Source: Streptomyces viridochromogenes DSM 40736 (GTDB taxonomy: Bacteria > Actinomycetota > Actinomycetes > Streptomycetales > Streptomycetaceae). Taken from it: a DNA stretch of 64,000 nt. Position numbers and translations under genes: made by a program. Below are positions 55,311 through 64,000 of the stretch, one piece after another. The stretch is from NCBI RefSeq assembly GCF_000158955.1, contig NZ_GG657757.1, positions 6,791,018 to 6,855,017 of the forward strand. Reading direction: 5' to 3'. How positions within the stretch are numbered: position 1 is the first letter of the stretch; each line of letters opens with the position of its first letter. A model generated the notes under the pieces. It was not told where the DNA came from and did not search any database. It was given only the letters and a program-made list of their open reading frames with translations.

Positions 55311-55352
55311 GCCGTCCCGGGCGGCAGGCCGTCCCGGGCGGCAGGCCGTCCC
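55311..55352. repeat. 17-bp tandem repeat, two and a half copies
   Basis: GCCGTCCCGGGCGGCAG is repeated at 55311 and 55328, with a partial third copy at 55345. Each unit contains the palindrome CCCGGG. It directly follows the acnA terminator. The remaining bases to 55626 hold no gene I can support. Confidence 0.75.
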
Positions 55353-55626
55353 CGGCATCCGTGTCGGCCACGGGGGCCACGACATCGCGGTGTCTCATCC
55401 GAGTGCGGCGGCCCTGGGACAGGGCGCGCCTTGGCGGGCACCGGCGGTCGAGCCCCTCGGTTCCGTACCCGTCGCCGTCGAGCCGGTCATAGCCGCGTGC
55501 GGCGGGCGCGCCACAGGGGCACCTACGCCACTCGCGGTACCGCCTCCCTTGCATGAGGGCGGAAGCGCCGTAACGGGCCGGGCGCTGGAGATCTCGGCGT
55601 CGTGATGCCCGCTCGACCCGCGCAGC

Positions 55627-56979
55627 TCACCCCCCGCGGTACTTCGCCGCCGCTGCCTGGGCGAGGTCCTGTGCCTTGTCCAGGGCCTTGTCCACCGACT
55701 GCTGCCCCGCGATGGCCGCGGAGATCTGCTCCGAGACCGCCGTACCGAGCACGGCGAACTCGGGAATGCCCAGGAAGCCGATGCCGGTGTAGGGGCGCCG
55801 GGTGACGCCGGGGTTCCTCGGGTCGGCCGAGTCCGTGGCCGCCGTGTACTCCTGCCGGTACCAGGCCCCGGCCGCCTGCTGGTACTCGGGATTGGCGTAG
55901 AGCGACTTGCGGTTCCCGGCGGGGGCCGAGGTCCAGCCCAGCTCCTGGCCGACCTGCTCCTGGTACTCCTTGGAGGAGGCCCAGGAGATGAACTTCCAGG
56001 CCGCGTCCTTGTTGGCGGAGGCCTGCTGGATGCCCCACGCCCAGGTCCACAGCCAGCCGGCCCGCTCGGTCCGCTCGTGCGGGGCCGGGACGTAGCCCAC
56101 CTTGCCCTTGACCGTGGACCCGTCGGCCTCGATCGACGAGGCCAGCGACGTGGCGTCGTACATCATCGCGCACTTGCCCTCGACGAAGCTGTCCAGGATC
56201 TCCAGCACGCCCATCCGGTCGGCGCCGGGCTGGCCGTGGGAGCGGAGCAGGTCGACGTAGAACCCGACGGCCTTCTTGAACTCCGGTGAGGTCAGGCGCG
56301 CGTTCCAGTTCATGTCGTACCAGGCGCCGCCGAAGGTGTTGACGACCGTGTTGATCGGAGCCAGGTTCTGGCCCCAGCCGGGCAGGCCGCGCAGGCAGAT
56401 GCCGCTGGCGCCGTCCGCGCCGTCGACCCGGGCGGCGAGGTCGGCGACCTGCTCCCAGGTCGGGTTCGGCGGCATGGTCAGTCCGGCCCTGCGGAAGAGG
56501 TCCTTGCGGTACATCAGGAACGAGCCCTCGCCGTAGAACGGCTCGGCGTAGGTCTTGCCGTCGTCCCCGGTCAGGGAGGACACCAGGTTGGGGAAGACGT
56601 CCCTCTGGTCGAAGGACTCGTCCCCCTTCACGTAGGGGTCCAGCGGGGCGAGCCAGCCGTTGTCCGAGTAGATGGGCACCTCGTAGGCGCTGACGCTGGC
56701 CACGTCGTAGGTGCCGGCCTGGGTGGCGAACTCGCGGTTCATGCGCTCCCGCGCCTCGTTCTCCGGGAGCAGGGTGTAGTCGACCTTGATGCCGGTCTCG
56801 TCGGTGAAGTGCTCCTTGGTGAGCTTCTTGAGCGTCTGCATCTGGGGCGCGTCCATGGCGAGCACGCTGAGATCGGCCTGATCACCCCGGGGCGAGTCCG
56901 AGCCGCCGCACCCCGCGAGGACCAGGCCTACGGCCACCGTGGCGGCCACGGCCAGCCGGGCGAGACAACTCCGTTTCAT
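55627..56979 (-). CDS. Sugar ABC transporter substrate-binding lipoprotein
   Basis: The 450-residue protein has a lipoprotein signal peptide with lipobox LAGC near residue 24 and the fold of family 1 extracellular solute-binding proteins (PNPTWEQVADLAARVDG, YDATSLASSIEADG, AWKFISWASSKEYQEQVG). It should bind a sugar or polyol outside the membrane. The ATG at 56979 follows GGAG and starts exactly at the signal peptide. No matching permease pair (MalF/MalG type) adjoins it; the next upstream permease is of the ribose/xylose type, which uses a different binding-protein family. It may therefore be an orphan, working with permeases elsewhere. Confidence 0.88.
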   Translation of the reverse strand: MKRSCLARLAVAATVAVGLVLAGCGGSDSPRGDQADLSVLAMDAPQMQTLKKLTKEHFTDETGIKVDYTLLPENEARERMNREFATQAGTYDVASVSAYEVPIYSDNGWLAPLDPYVKGDESFDQRDVFPNLVSSLTGDDGKTYAEPFYGEGSFLMYRKDLFRRAGLTMPPNPTWEQVADLAARVDGADGASGICLRGLPGWGQNLAPINTVVNTFGGAWYDMNWNARLTSPEFKKAVGFYVDLLRSHGQPGADRMGVLEILDSFVEGKCAMMYDATSLASSIEADGSTVKGKVGYVPAPHERTERAGWLWTWAWGIQQASANKDAAWKFISWASSKEYQEQVGQELGWTSAPAGNRKSLYANPEYQQAAGAWYRQEYTAATDSADPRNPGVTRRPYTGIGFLGIPEFAVLGTAVSEQISAAIAGQQSVDKALDKAQDLAQAAAAKYRGG

Positions 56980-57097
56980 GGCACTCCGGGGCACGACGTC
57001 GGGCCTTGACCACACGCGTGGCCACTACCCACCTTTGCCATTCATTAGGCATTTCACAAGATAAAAGACATAGTGTGCATGAGGAACAATTCGTCCG

Positions 57098-58396
57098 TCA
57101 CGGACGGCCGCGCCGGGCCTCCGCGCGTCTGGTGAGCGCGTCGGCCGCGACGGCGGCCAGCAGCACCCCACCAGTGATCATGAACTGCACGGCGTCCTCC
57201 ACCCCCAGCAGCCCCATGCCCGAGGCGATCGACTGGATGACCAGCACCCCGAGCAGCACGGACCAGGGCGAGCCACGTCCGCCGAACAGACTCGTCCCGC
57301 CGATGACGGCAGCGGCGATCGCGTTGATCAGCAGCATCCCGGAGCCGGCGGCCCGGGCCGTGGTGGGGCTCGCCGAGGTGAGGCTGGAGGCCACGAACAG
57401 GCCTCCGAACGCGGCCAGCGTCCCCGACACCATGAACATCGCGACCCGCACCCGCTCCACCCCGATGCCGGCGCGCCGCGCCGCCTCGACCCCGCCGCCG
57501 AGCGCGTACACCCGCCGGCCGTAGCGGGTGCGGCGCAGCACGTAGTCCGAGACGACGAGGACCGCCAGGAAGATCAGCAGTGCGAGCGGCAGCCCCTGGA
57601 AGCGGTTGAGGGTGTAGGCGGCGGCGAAGGCGACCAGCGCGAGGACACCGGTGCGTGTCCAGATCTCGGCCGTCTGCCGGTACGGCATCCCGGCGGCCCG
57701 GTGACGGCTGCGCCTGCGGTGGGCGGCCAGGAAGTACCCGGCGGTGCCGAGCGCCGCCACCGCGTACGCCGCCGCCGGGTCCTCGAAGTGCCGGCTGGTC
57801 AGGGAGGCGACCAGGCCCTCCTCGTCGATGTTGATCGTGCCGCTCGCGCCCAGCAGGTAGAGCGTCAGGCCGTTCCAGATCAGCAGCCCCGCGAGCGTCA
57901 CGACGAACGCGGGCACCCCGAGCCAGGCGAAGAAGAACCCGTGGAAGGCGCCCACGGCCGTGCCGGCGGCCACCGCGACGATCACCGCGGTCCACTCCGG
58001 CCACCCCTGGTTCACGTTCAGCACCGCGAACGCGGCCCCGGCCAGCCCGCTGACGGAGCCGACCGACAGATCGATCTCCCGGATCAGCAGCACGAACACG
58101 ATGCCGACGGCCACCAGGCCGGTCCCGACGATCTCCACACTGAGGTTGGACAGGTTGCGCGGCGAGAGGAACTTGTCGTCCAGCGCCTGGAAGACGATCC
58201 AGATCACGATCAGCCCGGCGATCACCACGAGCGGCCCGCGCTCGCCGCCCTGGAAGATGCCCCGGATCTCCAGGGCGTAGGCGCGCAGACCGTCGGACCA
58301 GCCGCGGGTGCGCGGCCGGCCGTCGGCCGTGACCGGTACGGCACCGCGCTCCGTCCCGGCCGGCTCGCCGTCCCGCTGCGACCCGCCCCGGCTCAC
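57098..58396 (-). CDS. Xylose/ribose-type sugar ABC transporter permease
   Basis: The 432-residue protein has about ten hydrophobic segments and the BPD_transp_2 pattern (IREIDLSVGSVSGLAGA, GVPAFVVTLAGLLIWNG, GGVEAARRAGI, IAAAVIGGTSLFGGRG), as in XylH and RbsC. It forms the membrane channel for the sugar. The GTG start overlaps the stop of the ATPase gene (GTGA). With the ATPase and binding protein it makes one importer. I recall a similar xylFGH set near aconitase in S. coelicolor, which supports but does not prove xylose as substrate. Confidence 0.93.
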   Translation of the reverse strand: MSRGGSQRDGEPAGTERGAVPVTADGRPRTRGWSDGLRAYALEIRGIFQGGERGPLVVIAGLIVIWIVFQALDDKFLSPRNLSNLSVEIVGTGLVAVGIVFVLLIREIDLSVGSVSGLAGAAFAVLNVNQGWPEWTAVIVAVAAGTAVGAFHGFFFAWLGVPAFVVTLAGLLIWNGLTLYLLGASGTINIDEEGLVASLTSRHFEDPAAAYAVAALGTAGYFLAAHRRRSRHRAAGMPYRQTAEIWTRTGVLALVAFAAAYTLNRFQGLPLALLIFLAVLVVSDYVLRRTRYGRRVYALGGGVEAARRAGIGVERVRVAMFMVSGTLAAFGGLFVASSLTSASPTTARAAGSGMLLINAIAAAVIGGTSLFGGRGSPWSVLLGVLVIQSIASGMGLLGVEDAVQFMITGGVLLAAVAADALTRRAEARRGRP

Positions 58397-59172
58397 GGCC
58401 AGGCCCCCTCGTCGCCCTTCGAGCGATGCGCCACGGCGTTGTCCGCCGCCCCGGTGACGGCGGAGATGATCTGCTCCTGCGTCACGCTGCTCACGTCGAA
58501 CAACCCGTTGTTGCGGCCCAGCCGCAGCACGGCGACCCGGTCGGCCACGGCCTTGATGTCGCCCATGTTGTGACTGATGAGGATGATCGCCATACCGTGG
58601 TCGCGCACCTCCTCGATGAGGTCGAGCAGATGGCTGGTCTGCTCGACCCCCAGAGCGGCGGTGGGCTCGTCGAGCAGCAGGACCTTGGGCGCGCCCATGA
58701 GCGAGCGGGAGATCGCGACGGCCTGCCGCTGCCCGGCGGACAGCGCCGCGACCGGCATCCGCACGTCGGGGAGGCGGATCGACAGCGCGCGCATCAGATC
58801 GCGGGCGCGGCGCTCCATCTCCACCTCGTCGAGGACGCCCACCCGGTCGATCTCACGGCCGAGGAAGAGATTGCCGACGACGTCCAGGTTGTCGCACATG
58901 GCGAGGTCCTGGTAGACGGTCGCGATGCCCAGGGCGTGCGCGTCGTGCGGGCGTTTGATCTGCACGAGCCGTCCCTCCCACTCGATGGCGCCCCGGTCGG
59001 CGGGGTTGACACCGGAGATCACCTTCACGAGCGTGGACTTGCCGGCGCCGTTGTCACCCGCCAGGGCCACCACCTCACCGGCCCGGATCTGAAGGTCGAC
59101 GTCCACGAGCGCCTGCACACCGCCGAACCGCTTGGAGACACCGCGCAACGCCAGCACGGGCGGATGGGCCAC
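58393..59172 (-). CDS. Sugar ABC transporter ATP-binding protein (XylG-like, single domain)
   Basis: The 259-residue protein has one ABC domain: Walker A GDNGAGKST, Q-loop TVYQDLAMCDNL, signature LSAGQRQAVAI, Walker B LLLDEPTAAL and the switch His in ISHN. Most xylose/ribose transporters have a double-length ATPase of about 500 residues; the short form implies a homodimer. It lies between the binding protein gene (15 bp upstream) and the permease gene (4-bp overlap). Confidence 0.93.
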   Translation of the reverse strand: MAHPPVLALRGVSKRFGGVQALVDVDLQIRAGEVVALAGDNGAGKSTLVKVISGVNPADRGAIEWEGRLVQIKRPHDAHALGIATVYQDLAMCDNLDVVGNLFLGREIDRVGVLDEVEMERRARDLMRALSIRLPDVRMPVAALSAGQRQAVAISRSLMGAPKVLLLDEPTAALGVEQTSHLLDLIEEVRDHGMAIILISHNMGDIKAVADRVAVLRLGRNNGLFDVSSVTQEQIISAVTGAADNAVAHRSKGDEGAWP

Positions 59173-59187
59173 GGGGGACCACCTCCC

Positions 59188-60270
59188 TCATCGGGTCAGC
59201 CCGATCCGGTCACAGGCGGGCCGGAGCTTCGGGGTGCAGATCTGGTCGATGGTGTAGACGCCGTCCCGGACGAGCGTCCGGCCGATGTCGTCCCGCGTGA
59301 CGGGGAGCGGGTTCAGCAGCACCGCGGGGATGTCCTTGGTGGTGGGGCTGTCCACGGTCGACGTGACGAAGGCGCCCAGGTCGTTGCCCCGGGCCAGGGC
59401 GACCGCCATCGCCGCGGCCGCGTCGGTCTCCTTGCGGAAGGGCTTGTAGACGGTCATGTACTGCTCGCCCTCGACGATGCGCCGCACGGCGTCGAGATCC
59501 GCGTCCTGGCCGGTGACCGGGGGGAGTGGCGCGACGCCCGCGCTCTTGAGCGCCGAGATCACGCCCGAGGCGATCGAGTCGTTGGCCGCCAGTACGCCGT
59601 CGAACCCGTTCGGGCCGAGGTCGCTGATCGCGGCGGACATGTGGTCGTGCGCGTTCTCCGTGCGCCACCCCAGCGTGGTGTACGACTTGAGGATCCGCAC
59701 CTTGTCCTGGAGGACGGACCGGGCCCCGCCCTCGTACCAGGCGGCGTTGGGGCTGGACGGGTCGCCGTTCATCATCACCACGCCCCCGCCGTCGGCCTTG
59801 GCGCCCATGCCCTTCAGCAGCGCCTCGCCCTGCAGCCGGCCGACCTGACCGCCGTCGAAACTGACGAAACCCGAGATGGGGCCTTCGGCGAGCCGGTCGT
59901 AGGCGACGACCGGGATGCCCGCGCGGTCCGCCGCCCGCACCGAGGAGCGCAGGGCCTTGGGGTCGACGACGTCCAGGAGCAGCACCGAGACGCCCCGGGT
60001 GATCATGGAGTTCATCTGCTGCCGCTGGCTCCCCGCGTCGTTCTCGGCGTTGGCGTACACCACCGTGCAGTCGGGGCACAGCTCCTTCACCCGCTTCTCG
60101 ATCATGGGCTTGTCCGACTGCTCCCAGCGCGGCACCGCACGGCTCGGCAGCAGCAGCCCGACGGTCATACCGTTCTCGCTCCCGCCGCCGTCCTCGGTGC
60201 ACCCCGCCAGGGTCAGGGCGACGACGCCCGCGAGCAGCCCGGCGGCCACACGCCACCCGTGCCCCCTCAT
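59188..60270 (-). CDS. Sugar-binding lipoprotein, XylF/RbsB-like
   Basis: The 360-residue protein has a signal peptide with lipobox LAGC near residue 21 and a periplasmic-binding-protein type 1 fold: MTVGLLLPSRAVPRWEQ, VLLLDVVDPKALRS, VVAYDRLAEG, VLAANDSIASGVI and VTGQDADLDAVRRI, close to XylF. It should capture a pentose outside the cell for the adjacent permease and ATPase. The ATG overlaps the stop of the SpoIIE-type phosphatase gene (ATGA), tying sugar uptake to a signalling protein in the same transcript. Confidence 0.92.
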   Translation of the reverse strand: MRGHGWRVAAGLLAGVVALTLAGCTEDGGGSENGMTVGLLLPSRAVPRWEQSDKPMIEKRVKELCPDCTVVYANAENDAGSQRQQMNSMITRGVSVLLLDVVDPKALRSSVRAADRAGIPVVAYDRLAEGPISGFVSFDGGQVGRLQGEALLKGMGAKADGGGVVMMNGDPSSPNAAWYEGGARSVLQDKVRILKSYTTLGWRTENAHDHMSAAISDLGPNGFDGVLAANDSIASGVISALKSAGVAPLPPVTGQDADLDAVRRIVEGEQYMTVYKPFRKETDAAAAMAVALARGNDLGAFVTSTVDSPTTKDIPAVLLNPLPVTRDDIGRTLVRDGVYTIDQICTPKLRPACDRIGLTR

Positions 60271-63017
60271 CCCGCGCCTCCCTGCTCCGCCGGGCCCCGG
60301 TCCTGGCTCCGGCCCCGGTCCTGGCTCCGGCCCCGGTCCTGGTCCCGGTTCCTGCCGCGGCTGCGGCCCATGCCCCAGCCGCGGTCCCGGTTCCAGCCGA
60401 TGCCCCAGCTCCGCTCCTTGCCCGGCGGCCGTTCCCCGCCCGCCTCGATCCACGGCCCGGTCCCCGGCTCCGCCGACTCCGACGCGGGCCTCCGTTCCCC
60501 TTCCGGCCGGGACACGACGATCTCGCTCCAGACCTGCTTGCCGCCGCCGACCGGGACCGAGCCCCAGGCCATCGACATGGCCTCGACGAGGAAGAGCCCC
60601 CGGCCGCCCGTCGACTCCCAGTCCACGACCACCGGCTTGGCCGGGGCACGCGGCGAGGAGTCGTTCACGGTCACCCGCACCCGGTCCGTGGCCAGGGTCA
60701 GTTCCACGCGGACCGCGCCCTGCGTGTGCACGAGCGCGTTGGTGACCAGCTCCGAGACCACGAGCAGGATGGTGTCGGCCTCGGCCACGACGTCCCAGGA
60801 ACGCAGCGTCCGCGCGCTGAACCGGCGGGCGTGCATGACGGCGTCCGGCAGCCGCCACACCACCCAGCCCGCCCGCACCGGCCGGACCCGCATCCCGTCG
60901 TAGCGCAGCAGCAGCAACGCCACGTCGTCCTCCCGGCGCCCGGCATCGCCGAGCAGGGCGTCGGCCATCCGCCCCGGGTCGGAGGGGTCGGCCTCGGCCA
61001 GCGCCTCGCGCACGATCCGCATCCCCTCGTCCACATGCAGCTCCGCCGACTCGACCAGGCCGTCCGTCACCAGCGCGAGCACCGTGCCCGGGGCCAGCGC
61101 CAGCGCCGTCAGCGGGAACTCCGCGTCCGCGAGGACACCCAGGGGGAGGCCGCCCTCGACCGCGACCTCCTCCGTCCCGCCGTCGGGATGACGTACCAGC
61201 GGGGACAGATGACCGGCCCGCGCGAACAGCGCGTTGCCCTCCTCCATGTCCAGCTCCACGTAGCAGCACGTGGCGAACAGGTCGGTCTCCATACCGACGA
61301 GCAGCCGGTTGGCGTGCGCGACGACCACGTCCGGCGGGTGGCCCTCGACGGCGTAGGCCCGCACGGCGGTGCGCATCTGGCCCATGATCGTCGCGGCCCC
61401 GGCGCTGTGCCCCTGCACGTCCCCGATGACCAGGGCCACCTTGCCCTCCGACAGGGCGATCACGTCGTACCAGTCGCCGCCCACCTGGAGCCCGCGCCGA
61501 GCGGGCAGATAGCGGGCCACGGCGGTGCCCCCGGGCAGCCGGGGCAGCCGGCGCGGCAGCAGGCTGCGCTGGAGCATCGTCGCGAGTTCCTGCTCGGCGT
61601 CGTAGGCGTGCGCCCGCTTCAGGGCCTGCCCCACGAGCCCGGCGGTCGCCGTCAGCAGCGCCCGCTCCTCAGGGGCGAACTCGTGCGGCGTGTCCCAGCC
61701 GACCAGGCACACCCCGGCCATCCTGCTCTTCGCGGGCAGCGGCAGGACCGCGAGACCGCCGGGGCCGATCCCGGCGAGCCCGGGCTCCAGCTCGGTACCC
61801 GCCGGCCACAGGCTCATCCGTCCGTCCCGCAGCGCCGCCTGGAGCGTGGGCAGCGCGGAGACCGGCGCGTCGGGCCACTCCGAACGCCACTCGGAGCGCC
61901 ACAGGTCCGGCCAGGCCCCGGCACCCGGCGGATCGAGCACGGTGACCGCCAGCCGGTCCTCCAGCAGTTCGGCCAGCGCCACCCGGTCGGCGGCCAGGGG
62001 TTCTCGCAGCGCGGCCACCACCACGCGGCTGACGTCCCGGACCGTCACGGCGTCGTCGAGCGCGGTCGTCAGCCACTGGAGGCGGGCGACGTCACTGGCG
62101 CTCCGGCGCAGCACGGGAGCGGCGGTCACCGCGCCCAGCACCCGCACCGGTGCGCCCTCGGGCCCTTTCAGCACACGGCAGGTCAGCCGCAGCCAGCACA
62201 GTTCGCCGGTGGGCCGGCGGATGCGGAACTCCAGCTCCCGGCGCGCCGGGGCCTGCGCGGACGGTTCGATGACCGACATCAGGGCGGGGGCGTCCTCCGG
62301 CACGCTGCAGGAGAGCAGAGTGTCGGTCTTGCCGTCGAAGGCGCCCTCGGGAATGCCGACCAGTTCGAGCAGGGCCGCGTCCGTCTCGACCAGCCCGGTG
62401 CCGGGCGTCAGGGCGAAGGAGCCGACCCCCAGGGCGCGCAGGGCGGAATCCAGCAGGGGCGCGGGGGCGGACCGGTCGGCCTCGCCCCGCAGCCGCTCGG
62501 CCACGGCGTCGGCGTACCGCTCCAGGAACTCCCGCTGCTCGCCCCCGAACCCCTCCCCGGCCTCTCCGACCACGACGAGACATCCCAGCCAGCCGCCCGC
62601 CGCCCCCAGCGGCAGCGCCCCGAGCGGGGCGGAGGTGCCGGCACCGGGAAGGCCGGTGAGCACGGCACCCCCGAGCCACAGGGCCCGCCCGCTGCGGAAG
62701 GCGTCCGCCACGGCCCACCCACAGCGGCCGGCCCCGGGTTCGGCGCCAGGGGAGGGCGCGACCGAGGCGCCCGGCTCCTGCACCGCCACCGGGGAGTCCA
62801 GAGCCGCCGGGACAGCACTCGGCAGCCTGTAAGTGCCGGGCTCGGCCACCCCGGCCGATTCCACCAGCCGAAGCTCCGCACCGTCCTCGCTCCGCACGTA
62901 CACCGCCGCCAGCGCCACCCCGGCGAAGGCCAGCACCCGCTCCCTCGCGGCGGCCTCCGGCGCGCGAGGACGGGACGGACCGGGGACGGTCGCCCGGGTA
63001 TCGCCGTACTGGGGCAT
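60267..63017 (-). CDS. PAS/GAF - SpoIIE (PP2C-type) phosphatase - HATPase signalling protein
   Basis: The 916-residue cytoplasmic protein combines sensor domains (a GAF-like segment at about 20-200, a PAS-like segment at about 205-325, a GAF at about 345-500), a SpoIIE/RsbU phosphatase (GGDWYDVIALSEGKVALVIGDVQGHS, and REDDVALLLLR), and a C-terminal HATPase (LVVSELVTNALVHT, STGGRGLFLV). This is the common Streptomyces design for controlling anti-sigma factor antagonists. The ATG at 63017 is the best start (GAGGTGG upstream). The tail after about residue 850 is low complexity, with a repeated GRSQDR from an 18-bp DNA repeat. It overlaps the XylF-like gene. Confidence 0.9.
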   Translation of the reverse strand: MPQYGDTRATVPGPSRPRAPEAAARERVLAFAGVALAAVYVRSEDGAELRLVESAGVAEPGTYRLPSAVPAALDSPVAVQEPGASVAPSPGAEPGAGRCGWAVADAFRSGRALWLGGAVLTGLPGAGTSAPLGALPLGAAGGWLGCLVVVGEAGEGFGGEQREFLERYADAVAERLRGEADRSAPAPLLDSALRALGVGSFALTPGTGLVETDAALLELVGIPEGAFDGKTDTLLSCSVPEDAPALMSVIEPSAQAPARRELEFRIRRPTGELCWLRLTCRVLKGPEGAPVRVLGAVTAAPVLRRSASDVARLQWLTTALDDAVTVRDVSRVVVAALREPLAADRVALAELLEDRLAVTVLDPPGAGAWPDLWRSEWRSEWPDAPVSALPTLQAALRDGRMSLWPAGTELEPGLAGIGPGGLAVLPLPAKSRMAGVCLVGWDTPHEFAPEERALLTATAGLVGQALKRAHAYDAEQELATMLQRSLLPRRLPRLPGGTAVARYLPARRGLQVGGDWYDVIALSEGKVALVIGDVQGHSAGAATIMGQMRTAVRAYAVEGHPPDVVVAHANRLLVGMETDLFATCCYVELDMEEGNALFARAGHLSPLVRHPDGGTEEVAVEGGLPLGVLADAEFPLTALALAPGTVLALVTDGLVESAELHVDEGMRIVREALAEADPSDPGRMADALLGDAGRREDDVALLLLRYDGMRVRPVRAGWVVWRLPDAVMHARRFSARTLRSWDVVAEADTILLVVSELVTNALVHTQGAVRVELTLATDRVRVTVNDSSPRAPAKPVVVDWESTGGRGLFLVEAMSMAWGSVPVGGGKQVWSEIVVSRPEGERRPASESAEPGTGPWIEAGGERPPGKERSWGIGWNRDRGWGMGRSRGRNRDQDRGRSQDRGRSQDRGPAEQGGAG
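60296..60345. repeat. 18-bp tandem repeat encoding the phosphatase tail
   Basis: CCCGGTCCTGGCTCCGGC occurs at 60296 and 60314 with a partial copy at 60332. It encodes the repeated arginine-rich tail (SQDRGR, minus strand) of the SpoIIE-type protein and can vary in number by slippage without shifting the frame. Confidence 0.75.
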
Positions 63018-63254
63018 CTCCGCATCCACCTCCCGTCCGTGCCGCGGCCACCGGCAGGTGGGAGTCCCCGGAACTCGAACGACGACGCGGCGGTCCCACG
63101 CCGCACCTGAGCGGCAGGGCACCCTCACAACAGAATCGCACACCTGGATAACACCGACATATGAGACGTACGGGTCTACCGGGCTCGGCGCATCCGGCCG
63201 TTTACCGACGTACGCCCGGCGGCACGCGCCGCCGCCCGGCTAGCGTTGCGTCGC

Positions 63255-64000
63255 ATGGCCCACACGGAGATCGAGATCACCGCGGAACTGATCCGGGACC
63301 TGCTGCGCGACCAGCACCCCGACCTGGCCGATCGCCCCTTGCGGCTCGGCGCGCGCGGCTGGGACAACCAGCTCTGGCGCCTCGGAGACGACCTGGCCGT
63401 CCGCCTCCCCTATGCGACGCCCGACGCGGACGTGCTGCTCCGCAAGGAACACGCCTGGATGCCCGGTATCGCCCGGCGCCTCCCCTTGGAGGTCCCCGTC
63501 CCGCAGCGCCTCGGTGAACCCTCCGAGCGCTTCCCGCGCCCCTGGATCGTCACCACCTGGGTGCGGGGCACGCCCGCCGACCGGGCCCCCGCCACCCGCG
63601 CCGCGGAATCGGCCGACGCCCTGGCCGCCTTCCTCACGGCTCTCCACCGCCCCGCTCCCGACGGCGCTCCCGCCGGCCGTGGCCGCGGCGGCCGTCTCGC
63701 CGACGGTGCCGACGGGTTCGCCGGGCAGCTCGCCTCGGTCGCGGAGCTGGGTCTGGTCCCGGACCCGGAGGCCGTCGGGGCGGTCTGGGAGGACGCCGTC
63801 GCCGCACCCGAGTGGACGGGGCCGCCCCTGTGGCTCCACGGCGACCTGCACCCGGCCAACGTCCTCACCGCGGACGGCACCTTCTGCGGAGTGGTCGACT
63901 TCGGCGACCTCTGCGCGGGCGACCCGGCCTGCGACCTCGCCGCCGCCTGGACCCTGCTCCCGGACGGCGCCGCCGACCGCTTCTTCGCCGCGTACCGTCC
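63255..64000 (+). CDS. Aminoglycoside phosphotransferase (APH) family protein, cut by window edge
   Basis: The open frame from the ATG at 63255 runs to the window end (about 248 residues read). It begins MAHTEIEITAELIRDLL and contains WDNQLWRLGDDLAVRLP, the phosphate-binding and lysine region of the family, then LWLHGDLHPANVL (the HGDxxxxN catalytic loop) and VVDFGDLCAGDPACDLA (the metal-binding Asp). It should be an ATP-dependent small-molecule kinase. Chromosomal Streptomyces members are often of unknown substrate and do not imply resistance. It is divergent from the phosphatase gene with 237 bp between. Confidence 0.85.
   Translation, partial: MAHTEIEITAELIRDLLRDQHPDLADRPLRLGARGWDNQLWRLGDDLAVRLPYATPDADVLLRKEHAWMPGIARRLPLEVPVPQRLGEPSERFPRPWIVTTWVRGTPADRAPATRAAESADALAAFLTALHRPAPDGAPAGRGRGGRLADGADGFAGQLASVAELGLVPDPEAVGAVWEDAVAAPEWTGPPLWLHGDLHPANVLTADGTFCGVVDFGDLCAGDPACDLAAAWTLLPDGAADRFFAAYR

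Noticed and set aside
55311..55352. CRISPR-like repeats
   Set aside because: The two 17-bp copies are directly adjacent with no spacers; it is a simple tandem repeat.

Overview
The window is Streptomyces-like chromosomal DNA. GC content is very high, codon third positions are almost all G or C, GTG starts and 4-bp stop/start overlaps are common, and three genes carry the rare TTA codon. Near the right end, an HTH-MurA fusion gene beside the aconitase gene is a pairing I recall from Streptomyces coelicolor. I saw no tRNA, rRNA, CRISPR array or transposase.

Left flank (1-4.6 kb): a tight minus-strand operon of three PLP-enzyme genes (a decarboxylase-like protein, a cysteine synthase fused to a rhodanese, and a cysteine desulfurase running off the edge), which looks like a small sulfur or amino-acid specialised pathway. 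A small secreted protein and a DUF488 protein follow.

Defence island (4.7-50.2 kb). Block A (4.7-21.1 kb) has a DUF6119/TIGR04141 protein, an HsdM-like methylase with an altered catalytic motif, a UvrD-type helicase with a RelE-like N-terminus, McrC and McrB, a sigma-70 family factor, DISARM-type DrmA and DrmB, and a small SF1 helicase. Block B (21.2-30.8 kb) has an EcsC-like protein, an XRE-ImmA/PIN toxin-antitoxin-like pair, a DUF262 nuclease with a RAMA domain, and three large proteins of unknown function. Block C (30.9-35.1 kb) is a typical Streptomyces XRE/DUF397/HATPase regulatory cluster, with one frameshifted gene. Block D (35.1-50.1 kb) is a minus-strand operon with a 2122-residue Ser/Thr kinase-helicase-DUF1998 fusion, a DrmD-like SNF2 helicase, a DrmMI/PglX-like methylase whose specificity region is GC-poor, and two small unknown genes.

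The most interesting signal is regulatory. A near-palindrome of the form GTTGAC-N3-GTCAAC, reading TTGACA on the minus strand at every copy, occurs in four island promoter regions (6479, 13381, 27291 and 50230). One copy lies just upstream of the island's own sigma factor gene. This suggests that separate defence modules are run as one regulon, perhaps a split or composite DISARM-like system in which a kinase-helicase fusion replaces the usual parts. No drmC, pglZ or brxC is present, so neither canonical DISARM nor BREX fits.

Right flank (50.4-64 kb): core-like genes. These are HTH-MurA, a DUF4236 protein, aconitase with an iron-box-like site upstream, a solitary sugar-binding lipoprotein, a xylose-type ABC transporter (permease, ATPase, binding protein), a SpoIIE-type phosphatase/anti-sigma kinase overlapping the transporter operon, and the start of an aminoglycoside phosphotransferase family gene.
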